Shown one piece after another: positions 17,512 to 26,233 of a DNA stretch of 64,000 nucleotides. The DNA is taken from the NCBI GenBank assembly GCA_016794505.1, contig JAEUJZ010000092.1, positions 158,435-222,434 on the forward strand, given 5' to 3'. A program made the position numbers and the translations under genes. Each line of letters starts with the position of its first letter. Position 1 is the stretch's first letter. Origin of the DNA: Myxococcales bacterium (GTDB lineage Bacteria > Myxococcota_A > Polyangia > Palsa-1104 > JAEUJZ01). A model generated the notes under the pieces. That model ran no database searches, was not told where the DNA came from, and saw nothing but the letters and a program-made list of their open reading frames with translations.

Positions 17512-18015
17512 ATGAAAAAGACTGCCATGAAGAAATCAACTCCATCCAAGAAGTCCGCCACCAAGAAACCGGCCGCCAAGAAGGCGACCACCAAGAAGGC
17601 TGCTGGCAAGAAGGCTGCTGGCAAGAAGGCCGCTAAGAAGGCTGCTGGCAAGAAAGCCACTGCCAAGAAGGCCGTGAAGAAGGCCGCACCGAAGAAGGCC
17701 GTGAAGAAGGCTGCACCGAAGAAGGCCGTGAAGAAGGCCGTGAAGAAGGCCGCGCCGAAGAAGGCCGTGAAGAAGGCCGCGCCGAAGAAGGCCGCGCCGA
17801 AGAAGGCCGCGCCGAAGAAGGCCGCCGCGCCGAAGAAGGCCGCGCCGAAGAAGGCCGCGCCGAAGAAGGCCGCCGCGCCGAAGAAGGCCGCCGCGCCGAA
17901 GAAGGCCGCGCCGAAGAAGGCTGCTGCCGCGGCTCCCGCCCCTGCCATGAAGCCGGAAGGCGCGATGGCAGCGGCTCCCGCCGACAAGGCGGACCCCAGC
18001 CGCTCGGCCAGCTAA
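17512..18015 (+). CDS. histone H1-like Lys/Ala/Pro repeat protein
   Basis: 167-residue very basic low-complexity protein. After a short MKKTAMKKSTPSKK start come KKPAAKKAT and AGKKA units, then about twenty KKAAP/KKAV units on the pattern AAPKKA, and a less basic C-terminal end (PAMKPEGAMAAAPADKADPSRSAS). This composition is that of eukaryotic H1 tails and of bacterial H1-like DNA-binding proteins (AlgP/Hc1 type), so a nucleoid-compacting role is likely. A strong promoter and a terminator bracket it as a single-gene unit. Confidence 0.85.
   Translation: MKKTAMKKSTPSKKSATKKPAAKKATTKKAAGKKAAGKKAAKKAAGKKATAKKAVKKAAPKKAVKKAAPKKAVKKAVKKAAPKKAVKKAAPKKAAPKKAAPKKAAAPKKAAPKKAAPKKAAAPKKAAAPKKAAPKKAAAAAPAPAMKPEGAMAAAPADKADPSRSAS
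17560..17925 (+). repeat. tandem repeats encoding APKKA/VKKA units
   Basis: Imperfect 12- and 15-base units based on GCGCCGAAGAAGGCC and GTGAAGAAGGCC run almost without interruption. Such tracts can gain or lose units by slippage while keeping the frame. Confidence 0.85.
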
Positions 18016-18053
18016 GCAATCGCTGTTCGTACCGTAACGAGCTGTTCAAGAAG

Positions 18054-18088
18054 ACCGCATGAGGCACTGCTTCATGCGGTTTTTTTTT
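18054..18088 (+). terminator. Rho-independent terminator after the histone-like gene
   Basis: A 9-bp perfect stem, ACCGCATGA pairing with TCATGCGGT, around a 9-base loop, followed directly by nine T residues (18080-18088). It is the clearest intrinsic terminator in the window and separates the histone-like gene from the DUF692 operon. Confidence 0.9.
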
Positions 18089-18136
18089 GCCCCGCTGCGC
18101 GGCGGCGATGGGCCGATGGCCGCCTGACATGCGTGA

Positions 18137-18142
18137 TACATT
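18137..18142 (+). promoter_or_regulatory. extended -10 box TGATACATT, leaderless GTG start
   Basis: TACATT preceded by TGA ends 6 bases before GTG at 18149. It lies 48 bases after the terminator, so the DUF692 operon has its own promoter. Confidence 0.5.
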
Positions 18143-18148
18143 GAGGCT

Positions 18149-19651
18149 GTGGCAGCGACAGCACGATCCCTCGCGGGAGTGGGACTGGGGTGGCGACGCG
18201 AGCTAGCCGCTCCGCTCTTGACCTCGCCGCATGCGGTCGGTTTTGTCGAAGTCATTGCCGAGTCCTGCCTGAACCCTGGACCGCTGCGCCGCGAAGTCTT
18301 GGGCCTGGCCGAGATCTGGCCGGTGCTGCCGCACGGCATCAAGCTGTCCTTGGGCAGCGCCGACGGCATCGATGAACACCACGCGCGCCGGCTGGGTGAG
18401 CTAGCCCGTGTCCTGCGCGCTCCGCTCATAAGCGAACACGTCGCGTTTACCCGCGGACGCGACCGCGACATCGGGCACTTGACGCAGCTTCCGCTGCATC
18501 GCTCGGCCGTTGCCGTCGTCGCCCGCAACCTGGCCAAGGCCCGCCGACTGCTGCCGGATATTCCCTTTCTATTAGAGAATCCCGCTTGGACTTTGCGCTG
18601 GCCGGAAGACGAGATGGACGAAGGCTCGTTCTTCCACGAAATCGTTCACGCTACCGGCTGCGAGCTGTTGCTGGATATCGCCAACCTGTACGCGAACGCG
18701 CAAAACAGCGGCTGCGATCCGCTGAGCCTTCTCCGCAGCTATCCACTTAACCGCGTGGCGATGGTTCATATCGCCGGGGGGGCATGGCGCGAAGGGTTTT
18801 ATGTCGATACGCACTGCCATCCCACACCCTCGCCAGTTTTTGATCTGCTGCGCGAGCTCGTGCGCATCCGGGGCCCACTGCCCGTGGTGCTAGAGCGCGA
18901 TGGTCGCTATCCACCTTTTGCCGAGCTGGCGACCGAGCTGGCACAGGCGCAGAGCATCCTAGAAGGTGCGCCCGACCGACGCGCAGCGGATGAAAGCCGG
19001 CAGGCCCACCGCACGCACCTGCCTGCGCCGATTGATCCGCGCCCCGAGACCGCGACTGCCGCGGAACGCAGGATCAGCACCGCCGATCTTGCGACGCAAC
19101 AAGTCAGGCTGGCACACCTGCTGACTCAGGCTGCGCGCCCCGCTGCCCCGTGCGGCCGTGATGAAGCGGCCTCAGCGCCGCCCTCGTCGCAGCACGAGCC
19201 GCAGGCCTGGGATCCGCGCGATCTAGACCGCAGCCGCAGCGTGCTTCTGCACAAGCGTGCCGATGAAGCCATCGACCTGCTTCGGCGCAGCCGCAGCGTG
19301 GCCGAAACACAGCACATCGATCTATATGCGCTCGCGCTCGAACGACTCGGCAGCCTGCCCCCGGCGCGGCAGCTGCCGACGGTGGTCGACGCGTTGTACC
19401 TGGTACGCAGCTTAAAGACGCAGCGCGCCCTGGCCACAGCGGCTGAGCTCGATCAGCTGACGCTGCAGGCCCGCTTCGTCGAGCATTCCGAGGGTGCGTC
19501 CGCGCGCTTTTGGCCCTATCTCGCCAAGGCGCAGCAGGCCCATGGCGAAACAACGTGGGTGTGGAAACCCCTCGGCCCGCGCTCGGCCCTTCGCTTTTTC
19601 AGCCGCCCAGCACAGGGTCTGTTTGGCGGCAGCCCATCGAGGACTTCATGA
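18149..19651 (+). CDS. DUF692 multinuclear iron enzyme (MbnB/TglH-like) with extra C-terminal domain
   Basis: 500-residue protein. Residues 1-275 match the DUF692 TIM-barrel family (methanobactin MbnB, TglH, ChrH). Metal-ligand candidates are all present: His62 in LPHGIKLSLGS, Glu96-His97 in SEHVAF, Glu143 in LLEN, Asp176 in LLLDIANLYANAQN, His207 in VHIAGG, Asp220 and His222 in VDTHCHP, and Glu249 in LERD. Residues about 280-500 form an additional Ala/Arg-rich, mostly helical region without recognised homology, perhaps standing in for the separate partner protein of known systems. The start is GTG. Its TGA overlaps the ATG of the nucleotidyltransferase gene (ATGA). Confidence 0.88.
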   Translation: MAATARSLAGVGLGWRRELAAPLLTSPHAVGFVEVIAESCLNPGPLRREVLGLAEIWPVLPHGIKLSLGSADGIDEHHARRLGELARVLRAPLISEHVAFTRGRDRDIGHLTQLPLHRSAVAVVARNLAKARRLLPDIPFLLENPAWTLRWPEDEMDEGSFFHEIVHATGCELLLDIANLYANAQNSGCDPLSLLRSYPLNRVAMVHIAGGAWREGFYVDTHCHPTPSPVFDLLRELVRIRGPLPVVLERDGRYPPFAELATELAQAQSILEGAPDRRAADESRQAHRTHLPAPIDPRPETATAAERRISTADLATQQVRLAHLLTQAARPAAPCGRDEAASAPPSSQHEPQAWDPRDLDRSRSVLLHKRADEAIDLLRRSRSVAETQHIDLYALALERLGSLPPARQLPTVVDALYLVRSLKTQRALATAAELDQLTLQARFVEHSEGASARFWPYLAKAQQAHGETTWVWKPLGPRSALRFFSRPAQGLFGGSPSRTS

Positions 19652-20382
19652 GCCAGAAGACCAAACAAGAACTGTTCAGCAAGCTGCCGGCCAGCGTCGG
19701 CCCCCGTCTGGAAGAGCTTGAAAAAGCGCTCGTCGCTGCGCTGGGTAGCGACCTGGTGGCTCTGCTGGTCTTTGGCAGCGCCGTGCGCGGCGACTTCCGC
19801 CCCGGACACAGCGATATCGAGCTTCTGATCGTGCTCAAAGCCGTTGAGCCCGAAAAGCTCAGCGCCATCGCCAACCCGCTGGCCATGGCGCGCTACGCCA
19901 TCCGCGTCGAGCCGATGATCCTAGCCAGCGCCGAGATCCCCCGTGCCGCCGACGTCTTCCCGCTGCTTTACGACGGCATCCGGCAGAGCCACGCGCTCTT
20001 GCACGGCGAAGATCCATTCACGCAGCTTGCCATTTCGGACCGCCACCGCCGCCTGCGCATCGAGCAAGAGCTACGCGAAGTGCAGATCCGCCTGCGCCGC
20101 GTCGTCACCGATACCTTGGGCCAGCCGGCTGAGCTGGTGTCGCCGCTTCTGCGCAAGCTGCGCCAAGCGCGAGCCCCCCTGCACGCGCTGCTTCGCCTGC
20201 GCGGAGTCCAAAGCCCCGAGCCGCTCGACGATGTATTGAAGGCCGCCGGCACGCTGTACAGCATCGACATCGCGCCGCTCGCGAAAATCAAAGAGGCACC
20301 TGCCGAGGCGCTCGGCACATTGAATCGCCTGCTGCATGCCGCGGTTCACGATGTCGATCAGCTGGAACACACGCACGGCTGA
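19648..20382 (+). CDS. nucleotidyltransferase-fold protein
   Basis: 244-residue protein with a polymerase-beta-type nucleotidyltransferase N-terminus: LLVFGSAVRGDFRPGHSDIELL gives the GS motif and the SD-I-E metal-binding carboxylates. The C-terminal half is helical and resembles HEPN-like substrate-binding bundles of small nucleotidyltransferases. It starts inside the stop codon of the DUF692 gene, so the two proteins are made together. It might modify a small molecule or a protein or act with the DUF692 protein; nothing in the sequence decides this. Confidence 0.8.
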   Translation: MSQKTKQELFSKLPASVGPRLEELEKALVAALGSDLVALLVFGSAVRGDFRPGHSDIELLIVLKAVEPEKLSAIANPLAMARYAIRVEPMILASAEIPRAADVFPLLYDGIRQSHALLHGEDPFTQLAISDRHRRLRIEQELREVQIRLRRVVTDTLGQPAELVSPLLRKLRQARAPLHALLRLRGVQSPEPLDDVLKAAGTLYSIDIAPLAKIKEAPAEALGTLNRLLHAAVHDVDQLEHTHG

Positions 20383-20445
20383 AACCCTTTTCAGTCCGCC
20401 TGCTGGCACGATGCAACGACGAGCAGGCTGGTCATGGAGCACGCC

Positions 20446-21588
20446 ATGATGGATTCCTTGGACTCGAACCCGTTGAACGTCCAATCAGGGCCCGAGTTTC
20501 TGTTCCTCTACGGTGTCTTTTCCATCGGGGCGCTCGTCCTGCTTTCGGTGCTGCGGCGCCGCTATGGCGCGTACTTGGACGCGCGGTCGATCCCATCGGG
20601 TGTCGCCGCCCTGCGCGTCGGACAGGTGCCAAGCCAAGACCAGTACTATGCCCTCGCCTTCTTGCAGCGCGGCGTGCAAGGCGTGGCCGAGACCTTGATT
20701 GCCATGGCCCATGCGTGCGGTGCGATCAAGCCGGTCCCTGGTGTGGCCAAGCACTTCCTATATACCGCCGAGGCCACCGTCCCCGAGCACCCGCTTCTGC
20801 GTCAGTTCTTGGATCAAGTGAAGCCCAAAGAGGGCAGCGACATCGAAGCCGCGACGCTCAAGGCCGAGTCCTTGGCCGTGGCTCGCGCGCACCAGAGCAC
20901 ACTTACCAACGAGCTAGCAGCGTCGGGCCTGATTCGCAGCGAGGCGCATCGCGGCAGCATCTACCGCTTGGTGTGGTGGATCGGCTTCGTGATCATTGCC
21001 TTCGGCCTGGTGCGCTTGGTGCGCGCCATAGCAATGGGCCATCGCTTCCTGTTTCTGGCCATCGAGATCGTCCTGGTTGGCATCGGCGTCTACCTGGTCG
21101 CGAAAAAAAGCGATGAAGCTCCGCTCAAGGACCGCTATCTGGACTGGCTGCGCGATACCACGATGGGCCTGCGCCTCAACGTAAGTACCAACTGGGACAC
21201 GACGCCGCAGGCGGTGGGCCTGGGCGTGGCGCTCGACGGAGCCAGCATCCTGGGCACCGCTGCGGTCGCCGCCGGCTTGGTGTATGCGTTCCATCCCAAC
21301 TACGACCTGTTTATGGCCCAGGCGCACGCCAAGACGCCGTTTCAGCAGCCACAGCAGACCTCTTCTTCGCACCACGACACGGGATCCAGCGTCGACATCA
21401 GCGGCAGCTGGAGCGGCAGCGACAGTGGAGGCGGAGGCAGCGACAGCGGCGGCGGCGGCGATAGTGGAGGAGGCGGCGGCGATGGTGGCGGCGGTGGCGG
21501 CTGTGGCGGCGGCGGCGGCGGCTGTGGTGGGGGTGGCGGCGGCGGTGGCTGCGGCGGCGGAGGCGGCGGCTGCGGCGGGGGTGGCTAA
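20446..21588 (+). CDS. TIGR04222-like membrane protein with Gly/Cys-rich tail
   Basis: About 380 residues. The start NPLNVQSGPEFLFLYGVFSIGALVLLSVLRRRY matches TIGR04222-type membrane proteins. Membrane segments lie near residues 20-40, 180-198 and 203-222, with another hydrophobic stretch (ASILGTAAVAAGLVYAF) later. The last 60 residues are almost only Gly, with Ser/Asp early and four Cys at the end, separated by six, eight and six glycines. ATG at 20446 has GGAG six bases upstream; ATG at 20434 is an alternative. Only 63 bases separate it from the nucleotidyltransferase gene, so it probably belongs to the DUF692 operon. Confidence 0.82.
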   Translation: MMDSLDSNPLNVQSGPEFLFLYGVFSIGALVLLSVLRRRYGAYLDARSIPSGVAALRVGQVPSQDQYYALAFLQRGVQGVAETLIAMAHACGAIKPVPGVAKHFLYTAEATVPEHPLLRQFLDQVKPKEGSDIEAATLKAESLAVARAHQSTLTNELAASGLIRSEAHRGSIYRLVWWIGFVIIAFGLVRLVRAIAMGHRFLFLAIEIVLVGIGVYLVAKKSDEAPLKDRYLDWLRDTTMGLRLNVSTNWDTTPQAVGLGVALDGASILGTAAVAAGLVYAFHPNYDLFMAQAHAKTPFQQPQQTSSSHHDTGSSVDISGSWSGSDSGGGGSDSGGGGDSGGGGGDGGGGGGCGGGGGGCGGGGGGGGCGGGGGGCGGGG

Positions 21589-21692
21589 CCCGCTGCCGCA
21601 CAAAAAGCGGATGGCGCCACAGCGCTTGTGGTCCGTCCGCTTCGCCGAAGAGGACGGCCTGAATCTGTATCCATCCCGCCGGCTCGGCAAAG

Positions 21693-21698
21693 TACACT
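21693..21698 (+). promoter_or_regulatory. -10-like box TACACT before the MoxR gene
   Basis: TACACT ends 6 bases before the ATG at 21705; no Shine-Dalgarno sequence. The MoxR-VWA pair therefore seems to have its own leaderless promoter. Confidence 0.42.
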
Positions 21699-21704
21699 GC
21701 CGAC

Positions 21705-22550
21705 ATGAAGTTCACGGGAACCGATTCCTATGTTGCGACGCCGGATCTGATGGTGGCAGTGAATGCCTCGGTCACGCTGGGGCGTCCGCTTTTGGTGAAA
21801 GGCGAGCCGGGTACCGGCAAGACCATCCTGGCTGAAGAGATCGCCCGCGCGCTTGGCCGTCCGCTGATTCGCTGGCACATCAAGTCGACGACCAAGGCCC
21901 AGCACGGCCTGTATGAGTACGACGCCGTGGCCCGCCTGCGCGACTCGCAGCTAGGCGATGCTCGCGTCCACGATATCCAGAACTACATCGTGCGCGGCAA
22001 GCTGTGGGATGCCTTCGTCTCGGACCAGCGACCCGTCCTTCTGATCGACGAGATCGACAAGGCCGACATCGAGTTCCCCAACGATCTGCTGCACGAGCTG
22101 GATCGCATGGAGTTCTTTGTCTATGAGACGCGGCAGACGGTGGTCGCGCAGCAGCGGCCGATCGTCGTCATCACCAGCAACAACGAAAAAGAGCTGCCGG
22201 ATGCGTTCCTGCGCCGCTGTTTCTTTCATTACATCCGCTTCCCCGACGCACCGACCATGGCCCGCATCGTCGCGGTCCACTACCCCACCCTGCGCGCCGA
22301 GCTTCTGCGCGAGGCGCTGACGGTCTTTTATGAGCTGCGCGAAGTGCAGGGCCTTAAGAAGCGGCCCTCCACTTCCGAGCTTCTCGACTGGATCCGCTTG
22401 CTGGAAGCCGACGGCGTCCCGCCCGATGCGCTGCGTCGCGGCGGCGAGCGCGGCATGCCGGTGCTGTATGGCGCGCTGCTCAAGAGCGAGCAAGACGTGC
22501 TGTTGACCGAGATGGCGCTGTCGCAGGCCAGAAACCGCGGGCGCGGCTAG
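21705..22550 (+). CDS. MoxR-type AAA+ ATPase
   Basis: 281-residue AAA+ ATPase. Walker A is GEPGTGKT, Walker B is LLIDEIDKAD, sensor 1 lies in VVITSNNEKELPDAFLRRC, and the arginine finger pair follows there. The sequence is of the CoxD/MoxR kind that pairs with CoxE-like VWA proteins, acting as a chaperone that inserts metals or remodels partner complexes. The VWA gene starts 16 bases later, so the pair is one operon. No carbon monoxide dehydrogenase genes are nearby. Confidence 0.92.
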   Translation: MKFTGTDSYVATPDLMVAVNASVTLGRPLLVKGEPGTGKTILAEEIARALGRPLIRWHIKSTTKAQHGLYEYDAVARLRDSQLGDARVHDIQNYIVRGKLWDAFVSDQRPVLLIDEIDKADIEFPNDLLHELDRMEFFVYETRQTVVAQQRPIVVITSNNEKELPDAFLRRCFFHYIRFPDAPTMARIVAVHYPTLRAELLREALTVFYELREVQGLKKRPSTSELLDWIRLLEADGVPPDALRRGGERGMPVLYGALLKSEQDVLLTEMALSQARNRGRG

Positions 22551-22566
22551 GTCGGGTCGATAGAGA

Positions 22567-23742
22567 ATGTTTGTCGCGTTCTTTCTCGATCTGCGGCGAG
22601 CCGGCCTGCCCGTCTCGCTGACGGAATACCTGACGCTGCTTGAAGCACTAAAGCAGCGGGTCTGCGATCCATCGATCGAGAACTTCTACTTTCTGTCGCG
22701 CGCCGCGCTGGTCAAAGACGAACGTCATATCGACAAGTTCGATCGCGTGTTCGGCCATGCCTTTCGCGGCCTGGCAGCCGTTGAGGATCCCTATGCCGAG
22801 ATCCCCGAAGAGTGGCTGCGCAAGCTGGCTGAAAAGTTCCTGAGCCCGGAGGAGATGGCGCGCGTGCAGGCGCTGGGGGGATTTGACGCGCTGATGCAAC
22901 GGCTGCGCGATCTTCTGCAGGAACAGAAGGAGCGCCACCAAGGCGGCAACCGCTTCATCGGCACGGCTGGCACGTCGCCCTTCGGCGCGTACGGATACAA
23001 CCCCGAAGGCATCCGCATCGGCCAGGATCAAAGCCGCCACCGCAAGGCGGTCAAGGTCTGGGATCGCCGCGAGTTCCGCAACCTCGATGATGATGTCGAG
23101 GTTGGTGTGCGCAACATCCAGGTCGCGCTGCGGCGCCTGCGCAAGTTCGCGCGGCAAGGCGCAGCCAGCGAGCTGGATCTGCCTGGCACGATCTCGGCCA
23201 CCGCGCGCAATGCTGGCTATCTCGATCTGCAGCTTGTGCCCGAGCGCCACAACACGGTGAAGGTGCTGCTGCTGCTCGATATCGGCGGCTCGATGGATGA
23301 TCACGTGCGCGCCTGCGCCGAGCTATTCACCGCCTGTCGATCCGAGTTCAAGCACCTAGAGTCGTTCTATTTTCACAACTGCATCTATGAGTCGCTGTGG
23401 CGCGACAACACGCGGCGCTTCAAAGATCGCACGCCAACGCTCGATGTGCTGCGCACCTATCCCACCGATTACAAGCTGATCTTCGTGGGCGATGCGGCGA
23501 TGAGCCCGTATGAGCTGATCCAGCGCGGCGGCAGCGTCGAGCACTGGAACGAAGAGCCGGGCGCGGTGTGGCTGCAGCGCGTGCTGTCGGTGTATCCGCA
23601 TGCGGTATGGCTGAACCCACTGCAAGAGTCCGTGTGGCTGCACTATGACTCGATCCAGATGGTGCATAAGCTCGTCGGCGGGCGCATGTTCCCGCTGACG
23701 TTGGCGGGTCTGGATGCGGCGATTCGCGAGCTGAATCACTGA
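22567..23742 (+). CDS. VWA domain protein, CoxE-like
   Basis: 391-residue partner of the upstream MoxR ATPase. The N-terminus (FVAFFLDLRRAGLPVSLTEYLTLLEAL) is typical of CoxE-like proteins. The VWA metal-ion-dependent adhesion site reads LLLLDIGGSMDDHV, where the usual DxSxS is DxGGS, so the first serine is replaced. The C-terminus continues with AVWLNPLQ and a conserved final helix. Its last seven bases overlap the convergent kinase gene. Confidence 0.88.
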   Translation: MFVAFFLDLRRAGLPVSLTEYLTLLEALKQRVCDPSIENFYFLSRAALVKDERHIDKFDRVFGHAFRGLAAVEDPYAEIPEEWLRKLAEKFLSPEEMARVQALGGFDALMQRLRDLLQEQKERHQGGNRFIGTAGTSPFGAYGYNPEGIRIGQDQSRHRKAVKVWDRREFRNLDDDVEVGVRNIQVALRRLRKFARQGAASELDLPGTISATARNAGYLDLQLVPERHNTVKVLLLLDIGGSMDDHVRACAELFTACRSEFKHLESFYFHNCIYESLWRDNTRRFKDRTPTLDVLRTYPTDYKLIFVGDAAMSPYELIQRGGSVEHWNEEPGAVWLQRVLSVYPHAVWLNPLQESVWLHYDSIQMVHKLVGGRMFPLTLAGLDAAIRELNH

Positions 23743-26225
23743 GCCGCGCTGAGCCCATCAAAGAGCGCCTGCGCCGTCGGCCGCTTGTCGGCTGCGGCAT
23801 CCAGACAGCGCTCGATCAAATCGACAAGCGGTCCCGGCAAGTCGGGGCAGCGAATCGAAAGCGGTGTGTACCAGCGCTGCCCGCTGCGCAGGTTGAGCAA
23901 GATCGGCGGCTGCGCCGACGGCAGATCGCCCGTCAGAAGCTCGTATGCAACGACCCCCAGGCTGAACATGTCCGATGCCGGACGCGCAAGCTTGGCGCCT
24001 TTGACCAGCTCAGGCGCCATGTAAAGCGGCGTGCCGATGATGACGCCGGTCTGCGTGAGTACGCCCTGCGATGATGCGGGACCACCGTCGAGTGTCTCGG
24101 GCAGGTTTCTGACGGGAACCGGGGCATGCGCAGGCACCTCGGAAACCGGCGGCTCGGACTTCTTCTTGGCCGCGATCGGCTCATCCAGCGTGACGTTGTA
24201 AAGAGCCAAGTCGACATCTGGCGTAGCACTGGCTGGCTTGCCCCGATCCGTTCGCTCGTCGCTGGGAACCAGCGCGGACACGCCAAAGTCGGCGAGCTTC
24301 ACGTGAAGCTCATTCCCCGGCGCGAGCAAGATGTTCGCAGGTTTCAAATCGCGGTGGACGATCCCCGCTGCGTGGACTTGTGCCAAGGCGGCTGCGATCT
24401 GGCGGATGATCGGCAGTGCGAAAGACGGCTGGCCATAGCGGGCTTGGCGCTGCGCGAGCGTCCCGCCTTCGACAAGCTCCATCACCAAGTACGCCAGGCG
24501 ATTGTCCAACAGATCGACATCGACGATGCGGACCAGGTTCGGGTGATTCAGGCGAGCCAGAAGCTGACCTTCGCGTGCAAAGCGCGCCAAGTCTTGCCGC
24601 CGCGCGTGGCCAGATAGGACCTTGGCGGCGAGGTGTTTTCCGTCGCTGATACGCATCACCTCATACACCACGCCCATGGCGCCCTGGCCCAGGATCTTGA
24701 GGACGCGATAGCGCTCGTTTAGCACCGTATCCACCGCCAGGATCGGCACCGCATCCTGCGATGAGCTGGCCCTGCCCAAAAGCGAGTCGATCATCGACTT
24801 CGATCGCGCCTCGATCTGGTGTCGAAGCTCGGCGTTGAGCTGCTCGATCTCGGCGGTACGCGCCTGCAGCGCGCGGTACTTTTCAGACAGGTCGGCCTTG
24901 GTCGAAAGCAAGTCGGCATACACGCGCTGGAAGCGGAACAGCAGGATCAAGCCCAGCGACAGGACGAAGGCCCCGTGTCCAAAGTGAGCGAAGGACGTGC
25001 GCACGCGCGGCAGAAACCCGATCGCCGCCAGCATGTCGTACGCTGAAAACAGCGCAGCCATCAGGAAACCCAGGCTGAACACGCGCGCATCGCGGCTGCC
25101 CCGCACCAGCGCCACCGTCACGGTGATCAGCGTGTAGACCAGCGCGACCAGCGCTAGAAGCTGAAACGGCAGCAAGGTCTTGAGCAGCGGAACCATGCCC
25201 AACGCCACCCCAAGCCATGCCGCGGCGTCATATGCCAGCATCAGCCAGGCAAAGACCGGCATCAGGCGGAAGGGACCGCCCCCGATCACGTGACTCAGAA
25301 AGAAGACCAGGCACGGGATGCACGAATAGAAGGCGAGTAGCTCTAGGTGGAAGAAGAAAAGCGGATGTTCATCCACCCAGAATCCGCTCTTCATGCGGCA
25401 CAGGGCGTACAGGCCAACGAAAAATGAAAAGCCGCCATAGCTCAGATACGCGCGGTCGCGCCGCTGATTGGCAAACAGCGCCAAGCTGAACAAGCCCACC
25501 GTCAGAAGCAGAATCCCGACGACAAGCAGGCTGATGTCGCGGCGAAACAAGTCCGACTCTAGCCGCACGCGCGTGCCGATGCGCTGCTGTCCAAAAAGCC
25601 CGATATTCAGGTGTTCGGAATAGATGCGCAGCGCAAGGACGGATCCACGATAGTCCCGCGCAAGGCTGGGGCGGCCCAAAGGAATGTAGTGAACGGGATA
25701 GCCCAAGAAGCGCCGCGCCCAGGCACCTTCGCCGTCGAGCTGACCGAAGTGGTAGACGCGCTGACCATCCAGAAAGACCTCGCACAGTTGATCGATGATC
25801 TCGATCTGTAGCGCTGGGTCTTGCACATCGGGTCCTTCCAAGCGAGTGCGCAGCCACAAGAAGCGCTGACCCTGTCGGCCGGGTGGCGTGCCACCGCCGG
25901 AAAAGTCCTGCCAGCCGGTGTCGGATCCCGGTCGCGCCCACTGCAGCGCGCCGCTCGGCTCGCGCGGCGAGTCACCCCAGCGGTACTGCCAGTGTCCACG
26001 ATAGTCGACGGCGGCGCTGGCCACCTGCAGGACTGCAGGGGGCGGCTCATCGCCGTGTGATCGTGACGACTCGGCCGCGGACTCGACAGCCTGCGCGATG
26101 TGAGCAGCGACGATGAGAAGCAGGCACACGCAGAACGTTGGCCACGCCATGCGGCCCGCGATTCGGCTTCGCCTTGCGCCACACCGCGAGCCACGCCCCA
26201 TGCCCGCATCGGCCCCCCGTTGCAT
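23736..26225 (-). CDS. 7TM receptor-type membrane Ser/Thr protein kinase
   Basis: 829-residue fusion. A signal sequence is followed by an extracellular beta domain (residues about 70-215, with WLRTRLEGPD and FLDGQRVYHFG), seven membrane helices in the 7TMR-DISM pattern (about 235-440), a coiled coil (LSEKYRALQARTAEIEQLNAELRHQIEA) and a kinase domain (about 505-829). Kinase motifs: LGQGAMGVVYE, the Lys of AAKVL, HRDLKPANILL, DFGVS and APE in MAPEL. An insert of about 70 residues sits between DFG and APE. A perfect TATAAT lies just upstream of the ATG. Likely senses a ligand outside the inner membrane and phosphorylates cytosolic targets. Confidence 0.9.
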   Translation of the reverse strand: MQRGADAGMGRGSRCGARRSRIAGRMAWPTFCVCLLLIVAAHIAQAVESAAESSRSHGDEPPPAVLQVASAAVDYRGHWQYRWGDSPREPSGALQWARPGSDTGWQDFSGGGTPPGRQGQRFLWLRTRLEGPDVQDPALQIEIIDQLCEVFLDGQRVYHFGQLDGEGAWARRFLGYPVHYIPLGRPSLARDYRGSVLALRIYSEHLNIGLFGQQRIGTRVRLESDLFRRDISLLVVGILLLTVGLFSLALFANQRRDRAYLSYGGFSFFVGLYALCRMKSGFWVDEHPLFFFHLELLAFYSCIPCLVFFLSHVIGGGPFRLMPVFAWLMLAYDAAAWLGVALGMVPLLKTLLPFQLLALVALVYTLITVTVALVRGSRDARVFSLGFLMAALFSAYDMLAAIGFLPRVRTSFAHFGHGAFVLSLGLILLFRFQRVYADLLSTKADLSEKYRALQARTAEIEQLNAELRHQIEARSKSMIDSLLGRASSSQDAVPILAVDTVLNERYRVLKILGQGAMGVVYEVMRISDGKHLAAKVLSGHARRQDLARFAREGQLLARLNHPNLVRIVDVDLLDNRLAYLVMELVEGGTLAQRQARYGQPSFALPIIRQIAAALAQVHAAGIVHRDLKPANILLAPGNELHVKLADFGVSALVPSDERTDRGKPASATPDVDLALYNVTLDEPIAAKKKSEPPVSEVPAHAPVPVRNLPETLDGGPASSQGVLTQTGVIIGTPLYMAPELVKGAKLARPASDMFSLGVVAYELLTGDLPSAQPPILLNLRSGQRWYTPLSIRCPDLPGPLVDLIERCLDAAADKRPTAQALFDGLSAAQ

Positions 26226-26233
26226 TGCCGCTG

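Noticed and set aside
17560..17925. Repeat tract as a CRISPR or transposon feature
   Set aside because: The units are coding, in frame and continuous, and explained by the Lys/Ala protein.
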